A stretch of 64,000 nt of DNA, taken from an uncultured Lachnospiraceae bacterium. GTDB lineage: Bacteria > Bacillota > Clostridia > Lachnospirales > Lachnospiraceae. Numbering within the stretch: position 1 is the first letter of the stretch; the number at the start of each line of letters is the position of its first letter. Location of the stretch: contig URCR01000002.1 in NCBI GenBank assembly GCA_900546325.1, positions 62,001 to 126,000 of the forward strand, in the 5' to 3' direction. The notes below the pieces were generated by a model. That model worked only from the letters and a program-made list of their open reading frames with translations. It was not told where the DNA came from and ran no database searches. Below are positions 1 to 6,454 of this stretch, in pieces. A program made the translations under genes and the position numbers.

Positions 1-57
1 TTTGTTGCATAGTGATTTTTTTTGTGTTATTGTATAACTAGAAAGCGAGGTGAGTTA

Positions 58-474
58 ATGAATACGGAAGGCGAACGGCTGAAACAACTAAGAAGTAAAC
101 TTGGTATTAGGCAAGGCGACTTTGCCAAAAAGATTTCCACAACACAAGGACATATTTCAGACATAGAGAACAGTAGAAAAAATCTATCCGAAAGAACTAT
201 AAAACTGATCTGTCTTGAGAATTGGAATGGAAAAACTGTGAACGAAGAATGGCTCCGCACCGGCGAAGGGGAAATGTTTGTTCCTGCTCCCGAAGAAGAT
301 GAGATCGCAACTTATGTCGAAGACTTACTATCAGATAATGGCGATAACGAACTTTACAATTTAATAAAATCAATCATGCGTACATACAACGAATTATCGC
401 CGAAGTCTCAAGAAGTTCTCAGAGATGCAAGTAGAAAATTAGTCGATAATTTAAAAAATAAGAAAAGAGATTAG
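58..474 (+). CDS. XRE-family phage-repressor-like regulator
   Basis: A 138-residue DNA-binding protein with an N-terminal helix-turn-helix of the XRE/Cro-CI type (about residues 5-60, including QGDFAKKISTTQGHISDIE). It continues into a WLRTGEGEMF segment and a short helical C-terminal region. That arrangement is typical of repressors in Firmicutes prophages and integrative elements. The ATG at 58 is preferred over an upstream in-frame ATG at 22 because an AG-rich ribosome-binding site (gaaagcgaggtgag) lies just before it. The C-terminal 70 residues are closely similar to the end of the next gene, so the two arose by duplication. It probably represses genes of the element to the left, which lies outside the window. 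Confidence 0.85.
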   Translation: MNTEGERLKQLRSKLGIRQGDFAKKISTTQGHISDIENSRKNLSERTIKLICLENWNGKTVNEEWLRTGEGEMFVPAPEEDEIATYVEDLLSDNGDNELYNLIKSIMRTYNELSPKSQEVLRDASRKLVDNLKNKKRD

Positions 475-516
475 ATCCCTTCTTTCAAGAGTTTTTATGA
501 TAGTAGGAGGTTTGGC

Positions 517-1443
517 ATGGAAAAATTAAACGAGCGCATAAACTCTGTAATCAACAATTTAGGAATCAAACAAACTGTTTTTGCCGAACGCTTAAATCTT
601 TCTCAGGCTTTTGTTTCTCAACTATGTTCCGGCGCGAAACAACCTAGTAACAGAACTATTTCGGATATTTGTAGAGAATTTAACGTGAGCAAAGAATGGA
701 TTCGCACCGGCAAAGGAAGAATGTTTATTACAATTCCCGAAGAGGATGGAATTGCGTCTCATGTTGAAGTTTTGACTCAAGGAAATAGAGTTAAGAAATT
801 GCGAAAAGAACTTGGTTTGACCCAAGAGGAATTTGGCGAAAAGTTAGGACTGAAAAAAAATTCTATCAGTCAAATTGAAAACGGTGTTAATTCCTTAACC
901 GAACAGTTATCGCTTTCTATATGTAGAGAGTTTCGCGTGAGTCAAGAATGGCTCCGCACCGGCAAAGGAAGAATGTTTATTACAATTCCCGGAGAGGATG
1001 GAGTTGCGTCTCATGTTGAAGTTTTGACTCAAGGAAATAGAGTTAAGAAGTTGCGAAAAGAACTCGGTTATACTCTTGACAAATTCGGCGCAAAACTCGG
1101 TGTTCATAAGTCCGCTATTTCAAAAATTGAGAAGGGCGAAAACAATCTAACAGAGCAAATGTTTCTTTCTATATGCAGAGAATTTCATGTGAATCAAGAG
1201 TGGCTCCGCACTGGCGAAGGGGAAATGTTTGTTCCTGCTTCTGAAGAAGATGCGATCGCGGCTTATATTAAATACTTGCTATCAGACAACAGCGATAGCG
1301 AGCTTTACAACTTAACAAAGTCAATCATGTTAATAAAGTCAATCATGTGTATATACAACGAATTATCGCCGAAGTCACAAGAGATTCTCAGAGATGCGAT
1401 CAATAAATTGGTCGAAAATTTAAAAAAGGAAAAAGGAGACTAG
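517..1443 (+). CDS. Regulator with three tandem XRE HTH domains
   Basis: A 308-residue protein carrying three consecutive XRE-type helix-turn-helix domains, roughly residues 5-70, 88-155 and 172-240. Each is followed by a W(I/L)RTG(K/E)G segment. The C-terminal region (LLSDNSDSELYN to the end) matches that of the preceding 138-residue regulator. At DNA level the block starting at 703 recurs at 955, an exact 252-bp (84-codon) period, so the architecture arose by recent tandem duplication rather than fusion of unrelated domains. A second small duplication (AAGTCAATCATG twice, near 1318-1347) adds six residues near the end. A good AGGAGG site precedes the ATG. Single-HTH repressors normally dimerise; three fused domains could read a longer operator, but this is inference. 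Confidence 0.85.
   Translation: MEKLNERINSVINNLGIKQTVFAERLNLSQAFVSQLCSGAKQPSNRTISDICREFNVSKEWIRTGKGRMFITIPEEDGIASHVEVLTQGNRVKKLRKELGLTQEEFGEKLGLKKNSISQIENGVNSLTEQLSLSICREFRVSQEWLRTGKGRMFITIPGEDGVASHVEVLTQGNRVKKLRKELGYTLDKFGAKLGVHKSAISKIEKGENNLTEQMFLSICREFHVNQEWLRTGEGEMFVPASEEDAIAAYIKYLLSDNSDSELYNLTKSIMLIKSIMCIYNELSPKSQEILRDAINKLVENLKKEKGD
703..1068 (+). repeat. Tandem 252-bp coding repeat in the triple-HTH gene
   Basis: The segment beginning at 703 (cgcaccggcaaaggaagaat) recurs at 955 with only a few substitutions over more than 100 bp, an offset of 252 bp or 84 codons. It spans the linker after one HTH domain and the start of the next. Confidence 0.85.
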
Positions 1444-1559
1444 ATCCCCTCTTTCCTTTCGAGATGTTTTTTTATGATGGTATATAGCTGTTTTAGAAAA
1501 CGCTCGTCCGATTCCTCCAGTTTTTCTACTAATTCGATGATAATTTTTTTGTAACTCAT
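1440..1559 (-). CDS. Small 39-residue helical protein
   Basis: A short minus-strand reading frame of 39 codons beginning MSYKKIIIELVEKLEESD and ending in a Lys-rich helix (YTIIKKHLERKEG). A strong GGGAGGT ribosome-binding site sits just upstream of the ATG, and a plausible promoter and two LexA-type boxes precede it. Small amphipathic proteins of this general look are common beside XRE regulators on Clostridia mobile elements, but I do not recognise a named family. Its stop codon overlaps the end of the convergent triple-HTH gene. The function is unknown; the spacing and signals argue that it is translated. Confidence 0.55.
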   Translation of the reverse strand: MSYKKIIIELVEKLEESDERFLKQLYTIIKKHLERKEGI

Positions 1560-1580
1560 ATGTACCTCCCATGTTCTACA

Positions 1581-1592
1581 GAACATCTGTTC
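1581..1592 (-). promoter_or_regulatory. LexA-type (SOS) box
   Basis: GAACAGATGTTC on the minus strand fits the Gram-positive LexA core GAAC-N4-GTTC, and the downstream flank completes CGAAC. It lies between the -10 element and the start of the 39-residue gene, where binding would block transcription. An overlapping TGTTCT-N2-AGAACA palindrome lies at 1573-1586. It could instead be an operator for the element's own repressor. Confidence 0.6.
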
Positions 1593-1610
1593 GTTTTTTC
1601 TATAATATAG

Positions 1611-1639
1611 ATGATACTACACCCCCTTCTATATTTCAA
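1611..1639 (-). promoter_or_regulatory. Promoter of the 39-residue gene
   Basis: Minus-strand -35 TTGAAA (1634-1639) and -10 TATCAT (1611-1616) are separated by exactly 17 bp. LexA-type boxes lie on both sides, which suggests damage-inducible or repressor control. Confidence 0.55.
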
Positions 1640-1648
1640 CACTTTTAC

Positions 1649-1660
1649 GAACATTTGTTC
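1649..1660 (-). promoter_or_regulatory. Second LexA-type box
   Basis: GAACAAATGTTC on the minus strand (CGAACATTTGTTC read on the plus strand) matches the LexA core. It lies just upstream of the -35 element, so the promoter is bracketed by two boxes. Confidence 0.6.
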
Positions 1661-1746
1661 TTCTATGTTTTATCTTACATTAGAGTAAACATGGGAAACA
1701 CAAAAAACTTATCCAAAAACTGGGAATCGTCCCTATCTGTGGACAC

Positions 1747-1944
1747 TTATTGAAAATCCGATAGAAAAAGATCGTTAATTCTTAATTTTAGCCCTTTTGC
1801 TATCGCTTCCATTTCGTCCATTGTAGGAGATTTCTGTTCTAGTTTTATCTTTTGAATGGTCGATTTGGGTATATCCGTCAAAATAGATACTTGACGGACA
1901 GAAAGATTTTTAGAATACATAATTTGATCGAGTAATATCTTCAT
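1747..1944 (-). CDS. Small XRE-family helix-turn-helix protein
   Basis: A 65-residue protein that is almost entirely one HTH domain: a helical start (MKILLDQIMYSKNLS), then VRQVSILTDIPKSTIQKI as the helix-turn-helix and PTMDEMEAIAKGLKLRINDLF as the closing helices. This is the minimal XRE fold found in small element-borne regulators and antitoxins. The ATG at 1944 aligns with the family N-terminus; a GTG at 1962 would add six residues, and neither has a strong ribosome-binding site. It is divergent from the DUF4258/YgiT pair to its right and may control it. Confidence 0.65.
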   Translation of the reverse strand: MKILLDQIMYSKNLSVRQVSILTDIPKSTIQKIKLEQKSPTMDEMEAIAKGLKLRINDLFLSDFQ

Positions 1945-2006
1945 ACCGTGTATTCTATCCACAATAATAAAATATATTCAAGCAATGCAAAAACCACTCC
2001 TTCTCC

Positions 2007-2075
2007 AACGAGGACGGCTTTGCATTCACTCACACAATCTCGGTACGGAATATTTTCTCTATCGACAAGAGTATT
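2007..2075 (+). repeat. Direct repeat, left copy (about 69 bp)
   Basis: This stretch, from the aaCGAGGACGGCTTTGCATT core to gacaagagtatt, recurs at 2679-2745 with a few mismatches and a 2-bp length difference. The two copies flank the DUF4258/YgiT pair exactly. Each contains an ACGGCTTTGCAT half-site that can pair with a partner just upstream, forming a hairpin. Confidence 0.75.
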
Positions 2076-2100
2076 GATGCAACAGAAAGAAGGTGTATTA

Positions 2101-2424
2101 TTGCAACTAACTATTGAATCCCTAAAAAATATATGTTCTTTGGAAAATATTGAGATAACTCTTCATGCGGCGAAGCGATTGGAACAGCGTTCTATCTTAT
2201 TGGACGATGTTATAAATTGTATTAAAAGCGGTAAAATAATTGAACAATACCCGGATGACTATCCATTCCCCAGCTGTCTGATTCTCGGTCTTTCCGTCAG
2301 AAATCAATATTTACATGTAGTAGTCGGAAGCAATTCGGAAACACTTTGGATTGTAACTGCATATTATCCCGATCCCGAAAAATGGGAATCCAATTTTGAA
2401 TTAAGAAAGGAGAATCGTGAATGA
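2101..2424 (+). CDS. DUF4258-like protein, putative toxin of a TA pair
   Basis: A protein of about 107 residues resembling the DUF4258 family. It has an N-terminal HAAKRLEQRSI motif, the basic helix typical of the family, and a C-terminal beta-rich part with VVVGSNSETLWIVTAYYPD, which mirrors the usual ending. DUF4258 proteins are distant RelE/ParE-like folds often paired with a YgiT-type zinc-finger partner, as here. The TTG at 2101 is preferred because aaagaaggtg sits 7 bp upstream; an in-frame ATG at 2077 would add eight residues. The stop overlaps the next ATG by 4 bp, so the two are translationally coupled. Toxicity is inferred from family and context only. Confidence 0.65.
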   Translation: MQLTIESLKNICSLENIEITLHAAKRLEQRSILLDDVINCIKSGKIIEQYPDDYPFPSCLILGLSVRNQYLHVVVGSNSETLWIVTAYYPDPEKWESNFELRKENRE

Positions 2425-2648
2425 TGTGTTTTTTGTGCAAAGGCAATGTAGTGGAAACTACAACGACCTATATGACAGAATATAATAACTGCTATATTAT
2501 CATCAAGAATGTTCCTTGTAAAAAATGCACCCAATGCGGAGAAGAGTATTTGAACGGTGTCACATTAAAGAAAATTGAATCAATTTTAGAAAAGCTCAAA
2601 AGTATGCTTACAGAAATCGCCGTAGTAGATTATAATAAAGCGGCATAA
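2421..2648 (+). CDS. YgiT/MqsA-type zinc-finger protein, putative antitoxin
   Basis: A 75-residue protein with two CxxC pairs, CFLC near the start and CKKCTQC about 30 residues later, followed by GEEYLNG. This is the YgiT-type zinc finger that forms the N-terminal half of MqsA-like antitoxins. The helical C-terminus is short and lacks the HTH of full-length MqsA. It starts inside the stop of the DUF4258 gene (ATGA overlap). Shared repeats on both sides suggest the pair moved or was duplicated as a unit. Confidence 0.7.
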   Translation: MMCFLCKGNVVETTTTYMTEYNNCYIIIKNVPCKKCTQCGEEYLNGVTLKKIESILEKLKSMLTEIAVVDYNKAA

Positions 2649-2660
2649 GCCTAAAAATAG

Positions 2661-2694
2661 CAAAGCCGCCCCTGCTCTAACAAGGACGGCTTTG
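2661..2694 (+). terminator. Hairpin after the YgiT gene
   Basis: CAAAGCCG (2661-2668) pairs with CGGCTTTG (2687-2694) around an 18-nt loop, 13 bp after the YgiT stop codon. No T-run follows, so it may be a weak terminator or part of the repeat's own structure. Confidence 0.4.
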
Positions 2695-2745
2695 CATTCA
2701 CTCACACAATCTCGGTATGAAATATTTTCTCTCGACAAGAGTATT
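2679..2745 (+). repeat. Direct repeat, right copy (about 67 bp)
   Basis: Second copy of the repeat at 2007-2075. It ends about 80 bp before the recombinase start codon and may contribute to its 5' regulatory region. Confidence 0.75.
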
Positions 2746-2824
2746 ATATCATACATCCGCTGATTTGTGTAGGGTGTATTTTTTGTACCCTTTTTTAATA
2801 ATATTCATAGTAGGAGATGATATA

Positions 2825-4360
2825 ATGAACTATTTAATGTATCTTAGAAAATCCCGTGCTGACGGAGATAATGAAACAATCGAAGAAGTTCTTTTCAAAC
2901 ACGAAAGAGATTTGCAGAATTTTTCTATTAGAATGTTTGGTTCGAAAATTCCCGAAGAAAATATCTTTCGCGAAGTTGTTTCCGGGGAAACAATCGAGGA
3001 TCGCCCGGAAGTTCAAAAAGTTCTTTCCCTCATCGAGTCCGATGACATAAAAGGTGTGCTAGTGATTGATCCGCAACGATTGAGCCGCGGAGACTGGGAA
3101 GATGGTGGGAAAATCCTATCAACTTTCAAATACAGTAACACACTTATTTTGACACCACCAAAAACATATGATCTGAATAATAAATTTGATTATAAATTTT
3201 TCAAAATGGAATTAAGTCAAGGGAATGAGTATTTAGAATATATCAAGGAGATTTTAATGCGCGGTCGCGTGTCCTCGATCAATGCCGGAAATTATATTGG
3301 CAGTGTCGCTCCGTATGGATATGATAAAACTTTTGTGGAGAAGTCTCCGACACTAAAACCAAACGAAAGAGAAGCCGAAGCTATTAATATTGCAATAAAA
3401 AAACTTGTGTATGACGGTCTAGGCTGGACGCAAATATGTAGAGATTTGGAAAGTATGGGATATAAACCGCGCAAAGGGGAACATTGGGCTCCGTATACTT
3501 TAAGGGATATTTGTATCAATCCCGTTAATATCGGGAAAATAAAATGGAACACGCGCAAGATAGTGAAAGTTTTTGAAGATGGGAAATTAAAAAAGAAACG
3601 TCCACGCAATAAAAATGATGTCATTTATGTAGACGGCAAACATCCCGCAATCGTTGATGTCGAGCTATTTAATAAGTTGATTGAAAAGGTCGGAAAAAAT
3701 ACGCGCGAAAAGTCATCATCTGAACTTGTGAATCCTTTTGCCGGTTTGATTTTTTGTGGCACTTGTGGACGTGCTATGGCTTATCGGACGTACAAGAACA
3801 AGGACGGGAGTTTTAGAAGTTCCCCGCGTTTGCTCTGCACGAATCAAGTGTATTGTAAGACAAAATCCGCAACATTTAGTGAGATATACAATTCTGTGGT
3901 CGCTATATTAGAAGACATCGTGAAAGATTTTGAAGTCAAGATTGATAACGATGATTATAAAGCTTATAACATTCAAACCCGGATGTTGAAAGAAGCCGAA
4001 GAAGAGTTGAAGAAACTTGACGAAAAACAAGAAGAGCTATATGACTTTTTGGAAGATAAAATATATTCTAAAGAGGTTTTTCTTGATAGATCAGCAAAGT
4101 TAAATGCAAAGCGTGAGGAGGTTGAAAAGAGAATTGAATTTTTGAAGTTAAACACAATTGAACCAATCGACTACAAGCAAAAGATATTAATGTTTAGTGA
4201 TGTAATAGACGCACTTAAAAATGATGATGTACCCGCAAAGTATAAAAACAATCTGCTAAAAAACATTATCAGCCGTATTGATTATTATAGAGAATCTGAA
4301 AATCGCACAAAGTGGGATACGAGTGAACCTCGTTTAGAAATACATCTAAATGACTTCTAA
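2825..4360 (+). CDS. Large serine recombinase (site-specific integrase)
   Basis: A 511-residue large serine recombinase that would integrate and excise the element. The N-terminal resolvase domain opens with MYLRKSR, placing the catalytic serine at residue 10, and has the conserved arginine segment DPQRLSRGD. A recombinase domain follows (VAPYGYDK, with a GWTQICRDLESMGYKPRKG wing). Next come a zinc ribbon with CGTCGRAM and a second pair CTNQVYC, a long coiled coil (about residues 380-450) and a short tail. The ATG at 2825 follows AGGAG; the upstream extension is non-coding. The gene ends 23 bp before the interrupted cotJC frame opens, the usual place for an integrase beside its attachment site. 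The interrupted gene encodes a spore coat protein, so excision during sporulation, as with the skin element, is possible but unproven. Confidence 0.93.
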   Translation: MNYLMYLRKSRADGDNETIEEVLFKHERDLQNFSIRMFGSKIPEENIFREVVSGETIEDRPEVQKVLSLIESDDIKGVLVIDPQRLSRGDWEDGGKILSTFKYSNTLILTPPKTYDLNNKFDYKFFKMELSQGNEYLEYIKEILMRGRVSSINAGNYIGSVAPYGYDKTFVEKSPTLKPNEREAEAINIAIKKLVYDGLGWTQICRDLESMGYKPRKGEHWAPYTLRDICINPVNIGKIKWNTRKIVKVFEDGKLKKKRPRNKNDVIYVDGKHPAIVDVELFNKLIEKVGKNTREKSSSELVNPFAGLIFCGTCGRAMAYRTYKNKDGSFRSSPRLLCTNQVYCKTKSATFSEIYNSVVAILEDIVKDFEVKIDNDDYKAYNIQTRMLKEAEEELKKLDEKQEELYDFLEDKIYSKEVFLDRSAKLNAKREEVEKRIEFLKLNTIEPIDYKQKILMFSDVIDALKNDDVPAKYKNNLLKNIISRIDYYRESENRTKWDTSEPRLEIHLNDF

Positions 4361-4392
4361 TTTTTAAAGTTTTCATATATAACATAATGGTG
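4361..4392 (+). other. Probable attachment-site junction (attR side)
   Basis: Between the recombinase stop and the first recognisable CotJC codons lies the element-chromosome boundary. The cotJC frame is open only from 4383, after TAA at 4380-4382. CotJC similarity starts at the codons for G-A-N-E-L-A-H (from 4389). The crossover is therefore near ATAATGGTGCTAATGAG. The exact core dinucleotide cannot be set without the left junction. Confidence 0.6.
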
Positions 4393-4829
4393 CTAATGAG
4401 CTCGCCCACATGGAAATGATCTGCGCCATCGTCCATCAGCTGACCCGCAATCTCTCCCCGGAAGAAATCGAGAAATCCGGCTTTGACAAATATTATGTTG
4501 ATCACACGCTGGCACTCTGGCCACAGTCAGCCGGAGGTACCCCTTTTACTGCCACTTATTTCCAGTCAAAAGGTGATCCGATCACAGATTTGCATGAAAA
4601 CATGGCTGCCGAACAGAAAGCGCGAACCACTTACGACAATATTCTCCGTCTTGTAAAAGATCCTGAAATCTGTGAACCGATCCGTTTTCTCCGGGAGCGT
4701 GAGATTGTTCACTATCAGCGTTTCGGTGAAAGTCTCCGAATCGTTCAGGATCATCTGGATAGTAAGAACTTCTACGCTTTTAATCCAGAATTTGATATAA
4801 AATCCTGCTATAAATGCGATAATCAGTAA
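4383..4829 (+). pseudogene. cotJC: Interrupted cotJC: C-terminal part of Mn-catalase-like spore coat protein
   Basis: The frame encodes about 145 residues that match the C-terminal two thirds of CotJC, a manganese-catalase-family spore coat protein. Conserved segments include ELAHMEMICAIVHQLT (metal-ligand Glu/His helix), YYVDHT, FQSKGDPI, LHENMAAEQKARTTYDNI and FLREREIVHYQRFGE. Roughly the first 60 residues are missing, and the break falls directly beside the large serine recombinase. No further frameshift is visible. The loss therefore reflects element insertion, and the 5' half should lie left of this window. It may be dead, or reassembled by excision in the mother cell; the sequence here cannot decide. 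Confidence 0.88.
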
Positions 4830-4869
4830 TAATCTGCACAAATCTCGTAAAATTTCTATGTGACACCAA

Positions 4870-4903
4870 TCAGGGAAAAGACCCTATCCCGTCTTTTCCC
4901 TGA
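4870..4903 (+). terminator. Strong hairpin between cotJC and htrA
   Basis: TCAGGGAAAAGAC (4870-4882) is perfectly complementary to GTCTTTTCCCTGA (4891-4903) around an 8-nt loop. It lies between two convergent genes and probably ends transcription from both; the flanking T-runs are modest. Confidence 0.65.
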
Positions 4904-5001
4904 TCATCATTTCTCATCTATTCTTTTAGAAGGTTCAAAGCAATCTCTGCTCCAGTTCATACGCCCTGCTTTATAACAGATTTTCTCTGTCTATCTATAT
5001 T

Positions 5002-6339
5002 TTATCTCTCCGGAGTTGTTGTTTCAGCCTGTTTTTCACTCAAAACAACTTCTACTTCTTTCTCCTGATATGATCCGTCTTTGCCCGGCATCTCCACTGT
5101 CAATGTCACAGTCTCTCCGGCACGGTAGTAAGAAAGTAAATTCTGGAGTGTCGCCATGCTGTCCACACTGCTTCCGTCAAGTTCTGTGATGACTCCGCCG
5201 CGCACAAGTCCTGCTTTCTCTGCCCCGGTTCCTTCAATAACATCTCTGATGTAAACACCTGTCGGCATTCCATATAATTCAGCACTTTCTGACTCTACGT
5301 TTGTGATCTCGACTCCTAAAAATCCTCTTTCATCTTCAGGAACCTGCTCTCTTGTTTCCTTGTTCATCAATGTTGTGATCGTCTCATTCGCATCAGAGAT
5401 CGGGATCGCATATCCCATTCCTTCTACCGCATCACTGCTTACTTTCGCTGTATTGATACCGATCACTTCTCCATTTGCATTGACAAGAGCTCCACCACTG
5501 TTTCCAGGATTGATTGCTGCATCTGTCTGAATCAGCTCTGCATCAAATCCTTCCATATCAATCTGTCTGTTCAATGCGCTGACAATTCCGGTTGTCACAG
5601 ACTGTCCATAACCAAGTGCATTTCCGATTGCGATTACCGGCTCTCCTACCTGAAGCTTTGTGGAATCTCCCAGTGTTGCCACTTTGATCTCATTCATTGT
5701 CTCGTCTTCTATGTTCTCCAGCGGAACTGCGATGACTGCAAGATCTTTAGATGCATCTGTTCCCTTGATCTTTGCTTCTGCACTTGCTTCATTGATGAAG
5801 CTGACAGTCAATGTCGTGCTTCCTTCCACAACGTGATTGTTTGTCACGATCAGAAGTTCTGTGTCATTCTGTCCGATGATGATTCCGGAACCGCTGCTCT
5901 CTACTTCCTGACTGCTTGTTCCTCCGAAGAAGCTCTGCACTTGCTGTACACTCATGTTTGTGATGGATACAACCGACGGCATCACACTGTTCACTACTTC
6001 CGATACATCGGATGTCACTGTACTTGATGTTCTTGTAAGAGAAGTACTGTCGACTTTCTTATCTGAAGAACTTTCTGTCTTCACTTTTTCTCCGAAAAGA
6101 GTATTTCCCACAAGATTTGTTGTCTGAAACGCTGCACTTGCAATCACTCCAAATGCAACTGCAAAGCAAAGCCCTCCTGCGATTTTCGCCGCTTTTTTAT
6201 GATCGTGCGGTTTCTTTTCCTTTTTTCTGTGAGAAAAATCCGGATCCGGCTGTCCGAAATTCATATCCGGTTCTCCATTTCCCATTGTCTGATTTTGAAA
6301 CTGGTCGTTTGGTGTATTGTAATTATATTGGTTATCCAT
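5002..6339 (-). CDS. htrA: HtrA/DegP-like membrane-anchored serine protease
   Basis: A 445-residue envelope protease. The cytoplasmic N-terminus is Asn/Gln- and Lys-rich and is followed by one membrane segment (IAGGLCFAVAFGVIASAAF, about residues 60-80). A trypsin-like domain carries the triad: His in TNNHVV, Asp in SKDLAVIAV and Ser in NPGNSGGAL. A single PDZ domain (GFLGVEITNVESE onward) closes the protein. This is the usual Gram-positive HtrA layout, acting on misfolded exported proteins. The ATG at 6339 follows AAGGAAGGGAG; an earlier in-frame ATG lies within that site. A TATACT -10-like hexamer at 6389-6394 has no good -35. The gene stands alone between cotJC and glmS. Confidence 0.93.
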   Translation of the reverse strand: MDNQYNYNTPNDQFQNQTMGNGEPDMNFGQPDPDFSHRKKEKKPHDHKKAAKIAGGLCFAVAFGVIASAAFQTTNLVGNTLFGEKVKTESSSDKKVDSTSLTRTSSTVTSDVSEVVNSVMPSVVSITNMSVQQVQSFFGGTSSQEVESSGSGIIIGQNDTELLIVTNNHVVEGSTTLTVSFINEASAEAKIKGTDASKDLAVIAVPLENIEDETMNEIKVATLGDSTKLQVGEPVIAIGNALGYGQSVTTGIVSALNRQIDMEGFDAELIQTDAAINPGNSGGALVNANGEVIGINTAKVSSDAVEGMGYAIPISDANETITTLMNKETREQVPEDERGFLGVEITNVESESAELYGMPTGVYIRDVIEGTGAEKAGLVRGGVITELDGSSVDSMATLQNLLSYYRAGETVTLTVEMPGKDGSYQEKEVEVVLSEKQAETTTPER

Positions 6340-6454
6340 AAACAAGTCTCCCTTCCTTTTCACATGTTCTTTCGCTTTTGTGATTATTAGTATAAGCGAT
6401 ATTTGTGATGGAATTGTGTTCTCTTCGTTAAAAAAAAGTGTTTTCAGATCTTGT

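Noticed and set aside
1571..1753. 60-codon rightward ORF beginning within the SOS-box region
   Set aside because: It crosses the promoter and both LexA-type boxes, has no ribosome-binding site and has a non-protein-like composition.
2719..2756. Sporulation sigma-E promoter for the recombinase (CATACAT at 2750 with AATATT near 2721)
   Set aside because: The -10-like CATACAT is suggestive, but the AATATT element is 23 bp away rather than about 14-15 bp, so the pairing does not fit the consensus.
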